Assembly (NCBI GenBank): GCA_002335605.1 | Contig: BEDY01000010.1 | Coordinates: 496,001-560,000 of the forward strand | Direction of reading: 5' to 3' | Source: Prillingera fragicola | Taxonomy: Eukaryota; Basidiomycota; Tremellomycetes; Trichosporonales; Trichosporonaceae | DNA length: 64,000 nt | Part shown: in pieces, positions 42,445 through 54,412 of the stretch | Position numbering within the stretch: the first letter of the stretch is position 1 | Layout: each line of letters starts with the position of its first letter | Notes under the pieces: model-generated | The model's input: only the letters and a program-made list of their open reading frames with translations | Told to the model about the DNA's origin: nothing | Databases searched by the model: none | Position numbers and translations under genes: made by a program

Positions 42445-45036
42445 TTAGAACATTTCGTCGTCGTCGACGCTCGCAAGCACGGGGACGCTGTCGTTACGCA
42501 GCAGACTGCCGCGAGGAGGGCGTGACAGACTGCCAGCAAACCAGTCGTGGAACTCGTTTTGCAGGTTGCGCTGGCTGTTGCCGGTACGACGCATGCGCGA
42601 CTTGTTCATCGTGAGCGTAAGCTGCTCAGCGGCTTGGCCAACGGCCGGTCCAAAGTCGGCACAGTTGGCGTCGGCGTTCGAAAGCTCGGGCAAAGGTGGC
42701 AGCATGGGCAACGGATCGTTCTCGTCAACAGTGCCTGGCTCTGATTCGGACAGCGCAGAGTTGACCCATTCAAACACGGCGAGCACCTTGGCCTCGGCGT
42801 CGCGGCAGCGGCCCTCCAGCACACGCTTCTCGTGCGTGACTTTGCGCATGTTCTCGTCCAGCCTGTTAGCCCAAATCGTCTTGCTGTCCAGCTGATTCTG
42901 CAGTTTCTGAAACCTGCCCGCCCACTCCTTCTCAACATCGGCCTTGACCTTGCGATCAGGCTCACGCAAGTGCCTCTCGTAGTCGGCTGAAGAGTCAGCG
43001 AGGAGGGCCTGTATTTGGGCAACTCACCAGCAATCATTCGCAATTGGTTCACCTCCTCTTGCAACGTGAGTACCTGCTGATCAGGCTCCTTGGGTCGAAT
43101 CTCGAGCTCAGCCTTGAGTCGCGCAATCTCCTCCTCCTGTTCTGCTACGCGGAACTCGGCAGTGTGTAACTCTTCACGAAGTGTCGTAACCGACTTGTCA
43201 TAGTCGAGCTGAGGGTAACGCAGCTTTGTTGGGCTCAGAGGCCGTCCGGCCTTGGGGCTGTCGAGCACACTGGCTGACGTGTCCACAGAGTGAGAAGTGA
43301 GGATGAGACTCTTGAGTTCGTTGAGACGGCTCTCCATCTGCAGGTCGCTCTGACGCTTCCTGTCAGCTCAATCACGTGGCCATACACTTACATCGCTCTG
43401 AGTGGGACGCGACGCTGGATGAAGCTCCTTTTCACGCAGAAGGGCCTTGAGCTGTGCAATCTCGACCTGGTATTGTTGAATAAGAGCTTCTGGGTCAACC
43501 ATCTCCTTGCGCTGGGCCGAAAGAAGAACGCGCTTGAGACCCTGTGCGAATGAGAGGGTCGAGATGGACTCGGCCATGTTCAGAGGAGAAGGCGAAATGG
43601 TACAGATGACGGAAATGAGCGCGTCACCAGAAAGGGAGGGTTGGAGCAGGCGAGTCAACTTGGAATCGCGATAGGGCACGTGCATGACATTCCTGTTGGA
43701 AGCCATGTCTGCAAGTTTCGAAATGACAAGCTTGAGAGTGAGAAGACTAGCGTTAACGGTGCTTTCCATTTGGTTACGCACGACTGGTTGATGTGCCTGC
43801 CTTCGGCGTTGCGCTCCTTGGAACTAGTGTGCTTTTCCGAACCGGCAAGGTCTACTGTCAGCGTTGAATGGCTTGTACGACTCACCAATGATTGAGAGGG
43901 TGCTGACACGAGTAGTCTTGTCACGACCCGGTGTACGGCTGCCATCCATAGCAGTGCGGGACTCGATGACAATGCGGAAGACACAGTGACTACGAGACGA
44001 CCGCTGATTCCAATCCGTGCCACCAACTTTGCGCCTGTCTTCTCCTTGGCGGAGAAGCTTGAGCACCTCGTTCTCATTACGCACAGCACACTCAGTCAGA
44101 CCATTGATAATGATCTCACCCTTCTTCCTGCCCTCGCTCAAAGTAAGCTCGCGGCCCACCTCAGGCGAAAGCAGGTCAATGATAGTCTCATTGTATAGTT
44201 CCAGGTATGAGGCACGAAGCAGGAATTCGCGGTCCGGAGTGGATCGAATCTGCGCAAAGAGGTCCGCAACGGCGAGGGGAATGATTCCTGGATTAGTTGG
44301 GGAGCCCGTTAGGGTAAACGTCTTGCCGGACGCTGTTTGTCCGTAGGCAAAGACAACGGTGTTGTATCCCTCAATGGCGCCTGCTGTCAGCAGAGTGTTG
44401 CAGGGGCAACCTACTTCGAACATGAGCGCGTGCCGACGTGGCATATGTGCGAGCATTGTCGGTCTCGGAGGACAAGATACGATCTGATGTCAGTTCCCGA
44501 TGAGAGAAGGATCTGCGCACCAAAGAACCACTCGCGGTCGTCACGTCCACCATCACGCCCCTTAGCCAACTTGATGAGCCTCTGGTCATATGTTGGCGTG
44601 TTCCAGGCCGAGCTGTCATCGCGCTGAAGTTCAGCAGCGTTGTGTGGCCTCACACGAATCGACACAAGCACATTGTCCGAGGGCGCAAGGACGGGAGCGG
44701 GGTCCAGAGAGTCGAGCACAGCAGCATGCGTAGCTTGGCCGGAAAGCCATCCGTCGTCATCCCCCCCAGATCTTGGGGCAAGCCGGCGAGTGCTGCCTTT
44801 GGGCTTGAGCAAAACTCGAGAACGGGCTTCTGGGGTGGTTGCAGCCTTGACTTTGAGCTTTGGAGCTCCAGGTGCGGGCGCCAGTAACGATTGAGGCGAG
44901 TCGGGCAGGCTGGGCAGGTTGTCATGGTGTGCTGCAAGGGCAGCCCGGCTCATAGGCTGTCTCGTCATGACGGAACGCGGTCGTGAGGAGACCTTGCTCT
45001 GAGTCGGTGTAGTGGGCGGTCGAGCGGCGGTAGCCA
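42445..45036 (-). CDS. Kinesin-like motor, probably kinesin-7 (Kip2/Tea2 type)
   Basis: Microtubule motor. A disordered basic N-terminal extension of about 110 residues precedes the motor domain, which starts near VLVSIRVRPHNAAELQRDD. The P-loop is VFAYGQTASGKTFTLTG. Switch I lies at NQRSSRSHCVFRIVIES and switch II at DLAGSEKHTSSK. The conserved HVPYRDSKLTRLLQPSLSGD and ESISTLSFAQGLKRVLLSAQ follow. The C-terminal half is coiled coil (AEQEEEIARLKAELEIRPKE, NQLRMIAGEL and further heptads), ending in DDDEMF. The motor position and the SxxTLxFAQ tail fit kinesin-7, the plus-end transport class in fungi. Several short introns; the exon around the P-loop (EGYNTVV) is uncertain at its 5' edge. Start MATAARPPTTPTQ at 45036 is chosen over an in-frame ATG at 45190. 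Confidence 0.88.
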
Positions 45037-45894
45037 TCGTGGGCGACAGTAAGAACGCGTGAGATGGCTCTGCGAAAGCAGTCTTGAAGGAAAGAAAGAG
45101 TGGGCCAGGAGTGGAAAGAGTCAGGAATGGAAGGAGCCGAAGGGGCAATGTTGACAAGTAGTCTAGGGAAGGCAACAAACACTGTCTCATAAATGGGTGG
45201 GTAATTTAATTCCCTCAGAGAAATCAGTCACGTTTTGGACATGACATTGCCGTACCTTTGCCAGCCTCATCACCACACCATTGCCCTCGCATACAAGACA
45301 CTGCTTTGCACCACTCAGTGCGAGCTGCTGGTCTACTGACCAACACCACTGTGCACCACTTTGCTGAACGTTGATTCTCTGGACGCGCATGTCGCGTCTT
45401 CAACTTCCCCTACTTCAGTACGGCATCGCACAGGGCGAACGCGCCGGACCTTGGACCAGAACAGGCAACCAGTCGATAGGTCATCTTGGCCGTTTCATAA
45501 CGGATCCCAATAACACCTGGTGTTCAGAGATGCTTCAGAGTTCAACGAGCTGGTTGTCACCGCTGTTACCATCGCAGCGCTGCATGAGTGCAATTCCCAC
45601 TGAAAAAAATGCAAGGCCTCCAACAGGGAAGATTCTCCTCCATGGGGTTGATACTCGGAAGCAATAGCAGAATTCCCGGATTCGGGTAGAGGCGGTTGAG
45701 ATCTACGTCCGGTCCTGCTATGCGCCGGTCAGTCCGAATAGTTAGTCGTCTGACTGAGGTACGCCGAGGTACTGAGGAACTGAGGAAATGGCCGCGGTGG
45801 GGTTGGACGGCCAGTCCCACCAACGGCCAGCACCGAATGGCACTGAAAAATGGCACCGAGTCGGCACTGGCCGCGTGTTCCAGTATATTGGGCA

Positions 45895-45947
45895 GCTGGC
45901 ACAAGGTACACTGCACTGTTTATTTGGGCTGGCACGAGGTACACGGC
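45895..45947 (+). repeat. Imperfect direct repeat, about 20 nt x 2
   Basis: GCTGGCACAAGGTACACTGC and GCTGGCACGAGGTACACGGC, which differ at two positions, are 13 nt apart. No coding or regulatory role is apparent. Confidence 0.7.
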
Positions 45948-46927
45948 CCAGTTCCATGTGGACCTTGGGCCCTTGGACCTGTTCTTGTGTGGAGCAAAGC
46001 TGGCCAGACGTTTGGTCATTACATCCGATGCACCCTCGAATATTAACCGCAGTACGCAGTGATTGACGCAATTCAATTGTTCTGTGCAGCGGCGCAGGCC
46101 GACTATCTCGGCCTGTATGCCGCTTATCCTGTACTGGCCAGACTCAGTAGCTTGACCCTTCATGCACCCCACAGACTATCCCTACTACCCCGGCTTATTG
46201 TCCCTTTGGAGAGCGTGTGTACGACAGCACATGTGGCCGTGGCCGGATCCATCGATGTCGTGGCCAGAACTAATAAGAATCGCAGTATAATCGCAGCAAG
46301 ACTGGGCAAGCAAACATATGCGGCCACAGTCTCATTTTTTTGTTTTAATGCCGTATTACTGGCCCTTCATTTTTGAAGATGACATAGCTTTCAATGAAGG
46401 AACGACGGCACCGGAAAGATTGTTGCGAGATCTGGAGAGTGGCGATCCATAAGTGGAAGGCACCGTCCGTCCGTCTTGGTCTGTCACCACCACCTTTGCC
46501 CGGTTGCTGCATCGCATGGGTCTGACGTCCTTCCACATGGCCGCACAGTAACCGCCGGTGGCGCCAGCTGCAACTCGTTTCTCCATGCAGCCGATGTGGG
46601 GATCTGGGACTGAATGCCTGGAGGAGGACAATGGACGCCGATGCCCGCCCGGTACATTGGAATGACACCCGTTCCTCGGGACGAGGTCCCAGGCCCCGCC
46701 TTTGGTATACCGTCATTTTCCGGGCTACGCAAGCCACGGTGGCAATTGCTGGGGGATGCATCCCTATCGCATTTGCTCTGGACCTCTGAGGCTTTGATCT
46801 CGGCCTCCCAATGTGGTGGAGGTGGCCGAGATCAGCTGTACAGCTGGGTTGGCCGGAACAAATCTCAGTGTCACCATTTCGAGTTCCTAAATGTGGCTCC
46901 CCCCCGGAAAATGTTCAACGAGCTCTC

Positions 46928-46942
46928 AGATTATAGATAAAA
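46928..46942 (+). promoter_or_regulatory. TATA-like element of the secreted DPBB gene
   Basis: ATTATAGATAAAAGG lies about 150 bp upstream of the ATG at 47087, a plausible TATA region for a strongly expressed secreted-protein gene. Confidence 0.4.
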
Positions 46943-47086
46943 GGAGCGTCCAGAGAGCGTCGATAGTTTCTCATCAACCTCCTCGGTCTCTCCAACACTC
47001 CCTCCTTACAGTTCAGGTGCAAAAAAGTCGACTTCGACACACTCATTCTTTCTACTCCAAAGAAAAACCCAAACAACTCCACCAAA

Positions 47087-47500
47087 ATGTTCTCCAAGCT
47101 TGCTCTCTTCGGCGCTCTTGCCACCGCTGCCTTCGCTGCCCCCGCCCCCATTGCTCGTGACGTCCTCGACACTGCCGAGGTTCACTCGGGTGGCCGCGCT
47201 ACCTACTACGCCGTTGGCCTCGGTGCTTGCGAGTGGACCAACACCGACGCCGAGTCTGTTGTTGCCATGAACCACGTCGAGTGGAACAAGGCCTCGCAGT
47301 GCGGCCGCTACGTCAACATTACCAACACTGAGACCGGCAACACCGCCGTCGCTCAGGTTGTCGACCTCTGCCCCGGCTGCGCCTCGGGCTCGCTCGACAT
47401 GTCCCCCACTCTCTTCTCGAAGCTGTCGAACGACAACCTCGACCAGGGCGTTTTCCCCATCACCTGGAACTTCCTCTCCGAGGACCACTCTTCCGAGTAA
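47087..47500 (+). CDS. Secreted expansin-like/barwin-type DPBB protein
   Basis: A single exon of 137 residues. The signal peptide MFSKLALFGALATAAFAAPA is followed by a likely pro-segment ending at IARDVLD. The mature domain has the double-psi beta-barrel signature: GGRATYYAVGLGACEWTNTD, then NKASQCGRYVNITNTETGNT and AQVVDLCPGCASGSLDMSPT, with four Cys arranged as in RlpA/expansin-like fungal proteins, and LFSKLSNDNLDQGVFPITW at the end. Such proteins are secreted and often act at the cell wall; enzymatic activity is not implied. Codons end almost always in C, indicating high expression. No cellulose-binding module is present, so it is a minimal expansin-like protein. Confidence 0.92.
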   Translation: MFSKLALFGALATAAFAAPAPIARDVLDTAEVHSGGRATYYAVGLGACEWTNTDAESVVAMNHVEWNKASQCGRYVNITNTETGNTAVAQVVDLCPGCASGSLDMSPTLFSKLSNDNLDQGVFPITWNFLSEDHSSE

Positions 47501-47843
47501 ACATCGGTTGATTACCGTGCATTCATGTACTACCACGACTAGCAAACCTCATTCCTCTAGACGAGGTGCTCTTGACGAGCAGAGGCGCTACGACATCCTT
47601 GCTAGACTAGACCAGAGTTTACTTGCCGCGCAAGTGCTCTATTACATTCCTTTGTACATTTATGCCACATTACATCATTAGATTAAACATTCTGAAATTC
47701 CTCCGAGCTTGCAGACTCTTCTTCAGCTTTAATACTAAACGGTGCAGTAGAGGCCCATCTGCGGCGGGCTGGCATGCAGGTTGATGCAATGCTGGGAGAA
47801 TCCATTTTTGCTACAGTGCTTCTACAGTGTTCCTATTGTCAAC
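47501..47843. other. Convergent intergenic region
   Basis: 343 bp between two gene 3' ends. Nothing coding recognised. Confidence 0.45.
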
Positions 47844-48260
47844 CTATGCCTTGCCCGCCTTTTCGAGCTCGCTGACCCGCTTCTCGCTGCATTCCCACAA
47901 TGCCTTGAGAGCATCGCCACAGCGTTCCCGGATGACAGAGTCTTCCTGCGAGCTGTTGGACTCCAGGCACGAGCGGTAGGTGGTAATCTGAGTCTGACAT
48001 GTGCGTTTCAACTCGGCAAGGTGAGGGACGCTTGTAAGAGTTAGTATATTGTCATCATAGCACGTTGGCTTACCTGGCGTCTGCGCAAGCCGTTAGAGCC
48101 TGGCCCTGAGGACGACAAATGGTACTCCAGTCGCCATTCTGGTTAGCCAGCACACATTGCTGGTACTTGGCCATCTGGTCAGCGCACTCTGTGGGTCAGT
48201 GTTTGTTCCCCACCTAGTTCAAAACCTACTGGAAGCGACAAGGTCAAAGGACAGATCCAT
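47844..48260 (-). CDS. MIX14: Four-CX9C intermembrane-space protein, MIX14/CHCHD5 type
   Basis: Assembled from three exons, 48230-48260, 48074-48188 and 47844-48030, which total 333 nt and give 110 residues with all phases consistent. It reads MDLSFDLVASKCADQMAKYQ, then QCVLANQNGDWSTICRPQGQ and ALTACADASVPHLAELKRTC. The last part is QTQITTYRSCLESNSSQEDS, then VIRERCGDALKALWECSEKR. Each of the four cysteine pairs is exactly C-x9-C, so it is a tandem CHCH protein as in CHCHD5/Mix14 (Mic14). These are Mia40 substrates of the mitochondrial intermembrane space, so no presequence is expected and none is seen. Introns have donors GTAGGT and GTAAGC. The exact cellular role of the family is poorly known. 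Confidence 0.88.
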
Positions 48261-48571
48261 CTTGAGTAGAAGCAGTAGATGGGTTGTTGTGAAGCACGAA
48301 AGTCGACGATCAACGCTCCACTTTGAGTTGAACCTCCACTCTGAAACCAAATGACGTGTAATATCTTAACGAGTGGCGCCTGTTTATCACAATAGGCCAG
48401 CGTGTTATCAACGTCACACACCATCATCAGACTGTGGTTGATGTGGACACGGTGAGCATCAGACATGAGCCTCACATCGCGCGGTCCCTTGTTGTAAGCA
48501 AACCACTTCAGCAACACGGCCACACCCTGCAGTCACCTGTTCGGGCGTGCTGTTCCTCCTAGGCAGCCGCC
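48261..48571. other. Divergent intergenic region
   Basis: 311 bp between the MIX14 start (-) and the F-box-like gene start (+). It must hold both promoters. No clear elements seen. Confidence 0.4.
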
Positions 48572-51298
48572 ATGAGTAGTCCTCCGGCAGTGACGCGCGT
48601 GGTCTCTCTGGGACCGACCCAGGTGGACAACACGCCAGCATTCAGACGCAACGGAGCCATGGCTGTTGACAAGAGTTCTCGCGCGCGACCAAACAAGCAC
48701 CAGTATGGTTGGGGCAACTTGCCTGTGCATCTCCTACAGTGAGCCAGCTTGCAGTGTCCGCTCTCAGTTGTAGACGCTGACTATGTGTCAGCAAGATCCT
48801 CAGTCTCTGCAACGAGGAGACTGTCCTCGACAATCGCCTGGCGATTCCTGTCGAAACGGCACACGTAGCTCGCGCAGTCGTACAACGCCAATGGATGTGT
48901 GAGATGAGGATGGTATCAGCGGGATGGTGTACAGCTGGTGAGTCATGTTCTGGTTTGCTCATGCTTACAAGCAGTCGATACTCATCCCTTCTGGGCACTG
49001 TATCAAAAGGCTGTGGGCTACAGCGGGGACGACGGCGCACGTCCATTACAATCTATCTTTCAGGCTGCACGTGAAGCAACATTGAGCGTCTGCGTGCCGT
49101 GCCGAATCGCCCACCCTCCACGCCATTTTACGAATGGGCGTACAGGTGCTCAGGCCGCTCGCCGCTTCATGACGCGCACCACTGCGCTGGGCCTTGTGGC
49201 GACTTGCCATGCGCACTACGAAATGTACTGCTCCAACTGCATGCGCGAGGACCCTGCGGCCTTTATGAATCGCAACTTTGAGGTCAGCGCTATTGGCCTG
49301 CGCTTTAGCGACCCACGAACGGGCGATGGCCAAGTCCGTCCTCGGCCCCCAACCGCAATCTGTCAATTGTGTCGCGAGCAGGCAATGCTACAAGCCCTGC
49401 GGACAGAACTCTTCGAATGCGCCCGTGGTGATGCCATGCGAGGAATACTTGCGCCCTGGCAGACATCGCAATCCCTTCGCGCTTTCACCGTGCTTGGCCT
49501 CGGGCGAGTAGATCTCGCTGCCAAGAAGGCCGTCGAAGAAGTGTTCCTCTTCCAGCAGACACGCTGGAAGGAGCTAGAGCCCGATATGCTCAACCTTCAA
49601 CGCTTTCTCATCACACTCCGGTGTATTTGCTACGATACCCGCCACTTCATACCGTCGGTCAGTCAAGTGGGCCAATTCCAGGCGCTGGTCGGCCGCGTGT
49701 GGTTTGAAGAGGTGACAGACTGCCAGGATCCTATCGACCTTTTGCAACTATACCAGAGCTGGGAACAAGACATCGACTTTGGTACTTACGGCGATATGGA
49801 GTATCGCACAGACATGGAGCGTCTCGCGGACCAAGGCCTGCGCGATCGGCGTCTCTGGCCCTTCCTGCGCGAGCTGTTTGTCCGGCTCTGCCTGGATCTT
49901 TGGGTCACCGACCGTGCCCGCTATGGCCTATGGGTTCTTCCCTCGGACGAGGTTGAGCAGATGCTCACAACCGCACGTATCCACACGCCAATGGAGGAGT
50001 TGGGAGCGCACTCGATAAATCCCTATGACGGTCAGCCGCCGCCCATTTTCGGTCATCAATTTGGCCGCCTTCAAGTGACGCCTTCTCAGATGATCGGGAC
50101 CATCCATGATCAGGGCCACTTTTTCCCTTCCCCTCCTCTTCTGCGGCTCATGGACGAGAAGTTTACGACTCATTTGACGACTCTGATTGTAGCGCCGCTC
50201 AACGAGGTCGTGGAATGGCAGCGAATCAAAGCCAAGGATGTTGATGCAGCCGAGGCCGCATGTGCTGGTATTGAGCTCCATATGCTGCTTAGCATTCTCC
50301 GTCAACCGGAGCCGTGGGCAGATGGAGGGCTTACAAATCAGCTAGAGAGTGGACCGCCATCGGACGCTAGCGGCAGCTCGGTCGTATCTGACAGATCTGC
50401 CTCACCTCGCATTGAGCTCGTTGAAGACGATGGCCCCGACGTCGACTATGGCATTCGGGCCGGGTGGAGCTCTTCTGCTGAACCAGACGAGGCCAGCGAG
50501 GTGCGGACAGAGAGTGGCTCTGCCATTCACTGGCCGTCATCCGCATCGGACTCTGACACCCTGGGCAAGTGTAAGGGCGACGATGGTGCCGAGGTGGAAC
50601 GACCAACTCGCCCTCGCCTCGGTTCCGGCCAAACGTCTAGCGAGGGCGAGTCGATGACGACAGCCCTGGTCACACCGGACGAAAGCCCGTCCTTGCTTGC
50701 TGGAAACATTCAGTATCACGACCAGGAAGGAACAGTCGTGGTCGAAGCCGACTCAACGCCAGCTGCGACAGAATTTGACCATGCTCTGGCTTCGCCGAGC
50801 TCGTCCCCGAGGCTTGGCAAGCGCAAGTCACCAGGGGATGGGGACCGTGATGAGCGCCCAGCTCGGCGGAGAGGCTATCCGCACTTGTCCGAGGCCGCTA
50901 GCCCCGGCAAGAACGCATTGGACGAAGATTCGACAGACGACTCTGCGCTCAAGCAAGGGACTCCTATCGAGAGCAAGCCAGACGACCGTTCGTTGCCTGA
51001 CTTGGATCCATCGACGAATGGCATTGCTTCAGAGCCATCTCCGACACCAGCGCCACCAGTTGGACCGCCGTCACCTGTGTCCACGGCATTCTCGACTGAC
51101 TTTGAATCGGATGATGGTCTTGCCGATACTGTGCCATGTGTACCCCACTCTGCCTCGATGCTTGGGCCTGGCGCGACACAGCTCATCAACCACATCTGGT
51201 GGTCCGCGCGTGAGCCTCTTCGCGAGTGCCAATGCAAGATTTGTATTCGCAGCCGAACCGATGAGGTTAACAAGCTCATGTCGCTCGGATTGGCGTAG
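48572..51298 (+). CDS. F-box-like protein with Cys-rich region
   Basis: Three exons. The first starts MSSPPAVTRVVSLGPT and ends in LPVHLLH. After an intron it continues KILSLCNEETVLDNRLAIPV, and another intron leads into DTHPFWALYQKAVGY in the large third exon (about 850 residues in all). LPVHLLHKILSLCNEETVL has the spacing of an F-box helix pair. A Cys-rich segment follows with CVPC, CHAHYEMYCSNC and CQLC, spaced like a zinc-binding cluster. A helical region around WKELEPDMLNLQRFLITLRC comes next. The C-terminal about 330 residues are acidic, Ser/Pro-rich and disordered, with KRKSPGDGDRDERPARRRG. The C-terminus ends in CQCKICIRSRTDEVNKLMSL, with C-x-C-x2-C. An E3-adaptor function is inferred from the F-box-like motif only. 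Confidence 0.72.
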
Positions 51299-51445
51299 GA
51301 GTAGTTGTACATGTGTCGATAAAGTCTCGTTGTTTAGTAATTGCCATCATTGAATGTACACGTGTGGATGACCGGACCTAACCGAGTCAAGATCAGCTGA
51401 AGAATGCTGATTCGAATTGGGCAATGTTGCTTCCTCCAATCGACA

Positions 51446-52156
51446 ATGACAACCACTGAACCCAAGGCTCACTACCCCCTCATCAAGGCTGCAGAGATTG
51501 ATGCCTCGCTGACAGACCGGAGACACTGGCTGAACACGAATGCTGTGAGGCAAACCGTGTGTCTGTCCGACATGGGTGCGTACGAACGATCCTAGTCAGA
51601 CCTGACCCTGACAGCTGGCCTGGGCAACGAGTGCGCGGTGCACAAGAGCTCCCTCGAGCCTGGCGTAGAGTCCACGGTAGGATCAAGTTGCCTAAACGTA
51701 GCTGAACAACGCAGGAGCTGCACCACCATCTGAACGCCTCAGAGTGGTTGTACATACTCACGGGTTCTGGGACACTCTTCCTCGCGCCTGCCGACCCTGT
51801 GGAGACTGGCACTGCGACCTCTGGCTATGTTCAGAATGCGCCGTACACCGGCCCAGTCGAGGAGATTCACGTCTCTGCTGGCGACTTTATGGGCCATCCT
51901 GCTGGCACTGGCAAGGGACAGTATGCGCATGGGATGCGAGCAGGCCCCGAGGGCATGACTTATCTGCTCGGTGGCACGCGCTACGAAATCGATGTCTGCG
52001 TTTATCCCCTGTGAGTGAAGTGTGAGAACAATATGGGCCGCCCCGCACTGACTCTGCCCAAGCAAGGGCAAGGCTATCATCATCAACCGCGACGGCCCTC
52101 GTGCATACTTTGATTCTACGACACTCACTGACCCGAGCGCCTCGCCGCTGCAGTGA
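51446..52156 (+). CDS. Cupin-domain protein
   Basis: Small cupin of about 190 residues in four exons, starting MTTTEPKAHYPLIKAAEID. The cupin motif 1 is ELHHHLNASEWLYILTGSGT (three His plus Glu, the metal ligands and the glycine turn). The second motif is less typical: VSAGDFMGHPAGTGKGQYAH, with a His in place. A C-terminal exon begins GKAIIINRDGPRAYFD. Cupins of this shape are often dioxygenases, isomerases or simply binding proteins, so no reaction is assigned. The ATG follows the F-box-like gene end by 150 bp on the same strand. Confidence 0.83.
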
Positions 52157-52409
52157 TGGATGCTGCGGGGCAGGCGGGGATAATGCGCTCCAGCCCAGTT
52201 GTAATCGTAATGGAGTATTAGTAGTATTCGGAACTTGGCAAATGCATCGTGGTGCCACAAACGGATTACACCGGTGACTTAGACGAGAGCATTACCCGGG
52301 CGGACCACCACCGATGCGCCACGGCGTCACACGGACACGGCGTCTAGTACTCGTCGTCGGGTCTCCTCGTTTACTCATCACCATCTCACACTACTAGTAT
52401 ACTAACAGC

Positions 52410-53045
52410 ATGGTTCACGTCGATCCCCACTCCGTCAAGATCATTCCCGCTGCCGCGCGCCGCTTCATGGCTGCCAAGCGCTATGCCGTCGTCGGACGTG
52501 TCATCAGCGACCCTGCCAAGTTTGACAACAAGGTGGGTTTGATGATCAAGCACTGGCTGACATCTTAGGTCCTCCGCTGGTACCAGGAGCGCAAGATGAC
52601 TGTCACCCCTGTTCGCCCTCCCAGTGACAGGTTTAGCAACGACGAGCTCATTGAGGGTGTCAAGCCTGTCAGCGCGGTCGTAAGTATCAGGCGATGACCT
52701 CATGGATGTCGTGGACGGGCAATAACTGCGAATGCGACGGGGTCCATGAGGAGATCATGCTCGGCCTGTCACTAACAACGTTAGACCGATCTTCAGGACC
52801 TCCCCAACACGTCGATCTCGATGATCATCTCGCCCAAGGTCGGCATTACCATGCTCCAGTCCCTCTTCCCAAGCCCCCGCAACGAGGCCAAGGAGCCCAA
52901 CGCCGTCTGGCTCCAGCCTGGCGCCGAGAGCGACGAGATTGAGGCCTTTATCAAGGAGCATGACCTCTCGGACCGCATCGTCTTTGGCGGACCTTGCGTC
53001 CTTGTCCACGGCGATGCCGCCAAAGCCGGCGACGCCAAGCTCTAA
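52410..53045 (+). CDS. CoA-binding domain protein (YccU-like)
   Basis: Rossmann-fold CoA-binding-2 family protein. Three exons. It reads MVHVDPHSVKIIPAAARRFM, then RYAVVGRVISDPAKFDNKVL, WYQERKMTVTPVRP, ELIEGVKPVSAV, DLQDLPNTSISMIISPKVGI and AVWLQPGAESDEIEAFIKEH, and it ends RIVFGGPCVLVHGD, where the conserved Cys-Val-Leu-His closes the fold. Bacterial homologues bind CoA through GRV/GSVS-like loops. Here the loop is VVGRVISDPAKFDNKV. The residues between VRP and ELIEG (PSDRFSND) may include unmarked intron sequence, but no change of frame is needed. Role unknown; length about 160-170. Confidence 0.83.
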
Positions 53046-54412
53046 GCTCTAGGCTGCCACTCAATATGTGGGAAGTGCGACGACTCAGGCGAATGCATTT
53101 GTATCCAAATGAGAATGGACCAGGGCCTGAGATCTACTTTTGACCGGAGACGCCTCGTAGCTCGTAGGACAATTGCCTGTACCTGAGCAGCCGATCGTCT
53201 TGCAGACCAACCTTTCCATGGTCCCTTGACGCCGCGCAACACCCTGCGCGGGTACGGACGAAGAGCGGAGAGCATAATAACCAACCCTGTGTACCCTGCG
53301 ACTGTCATGTCCGAGCGCCTGTCCTTGCATCGATTTGGACAACCTCGACGTTACATCTCGGCCCGCACTGTCACGTCACGACTATAGTGCGTTTCGCGTC
53401 GAGGGCTAGCCAGCCAGCGCACTCAGCATCCAGCATGTAGCACGACATGACATGGTTTCATGAGGGGCAAAAGGCAACACCTGAACATTAGGCCCTGTGA
53501 TACGTGCATGAATCTTGGCCGATTGATGATGCTGTTGCGAGATGTGCTCTGAATGCGGTTGCTAACCTGACCTGTGGGATGAACCACTTGCTAGTCTGGA
53601 ACCAAACAATTCCCCGGATCAGCACCACCTCACTGGCCGCGGCCCTTGTCTGCACTGCTCCAGCATCAGTATCCCTGCGACCCCCTCCCGTCGCCATGTA
53701 AAGCTTGTCTCGGCTCGAGTCGATATAGCTCTACCCAAAGGACAAGTTATATGGCAAGTTGGTCATGCAGGCCCCATGTGTCCGTCGATAGAATCTCGCT
53801 TCGGTGGCACACTGGCCAACTGGGTCACCGGCCACCGTTCAGCCCGCGTAGCCCCTCTCTGCTTGTTCCTTGGACCGCACTCATTCTGCACTTGCCTTTC
53901 TCTTTCAACTCATTGATCATTGATGGCTGGGATAGTGTCACATCTTGGTCGCCACCAAGCATTGAACAATAGTCACACACTTAACACTGCGACGGCGCTT
54001 CTTCGCACGAGCTCCCCATCACCCTCACTCTTTCCACACCCGGGTCAAACAACACGGCCACTCGCTCCCTACCGACCCTCCCCTCTGGACATTGCGTCTC
54101 CCCTGGCTGGGAACGACGTTACATCTTAATCAAAGACTGCAGGACAGTCTGCTCCACCCCCTCCTCCTTTTCTCTCGCACCCCCTCCACCCGAGCTACCC
54201 TCTGGCGACAGTGCCCAACCACCGTGAGCCCGTGCACAGGATTGAAATTTGGTGTGCACACACCGCCGTCTACTTGTGTGTCGTCGTACCCGTGCGTGTG
54301 TGTGTCATAGCGTCAACTAACCTCTCCAGTTTTTCACTTGTTCAACATCCTCCTTTAACAATCTTCGGTTGTGAGCTACACGTACATCTCGCTCAGGAAA
54401 CAACTAGGCGTT
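53046..54412. other. Intergenic, about 1.37 kb
   Basis: Between the CoA-binding protein and the Ser/Pro-rich protein. The last about 250 bp are C/T-rich and leader-like. No other gene recognised. Confidence 0.45.

Larger units (their letters stand above)
45037..47086. other. Long intergenic region, about 2.05 kb
   Basis: Between the kinesin start (-) and the secreted DPBB gene (+). Several overlapping open frames are present, but none has convincing splice structure or a recognised motif. It contains an imperfect duplication at 45895-45947 and a TATA-like site near its right end. Confidence 0.45.

Noticed and set aside
45187..46900. Several overlapping open frames in the 45-47 kb gap
   Set aside because: No recognised domain, no consistent intron structure and overlapping frames on both strands; probably chance.
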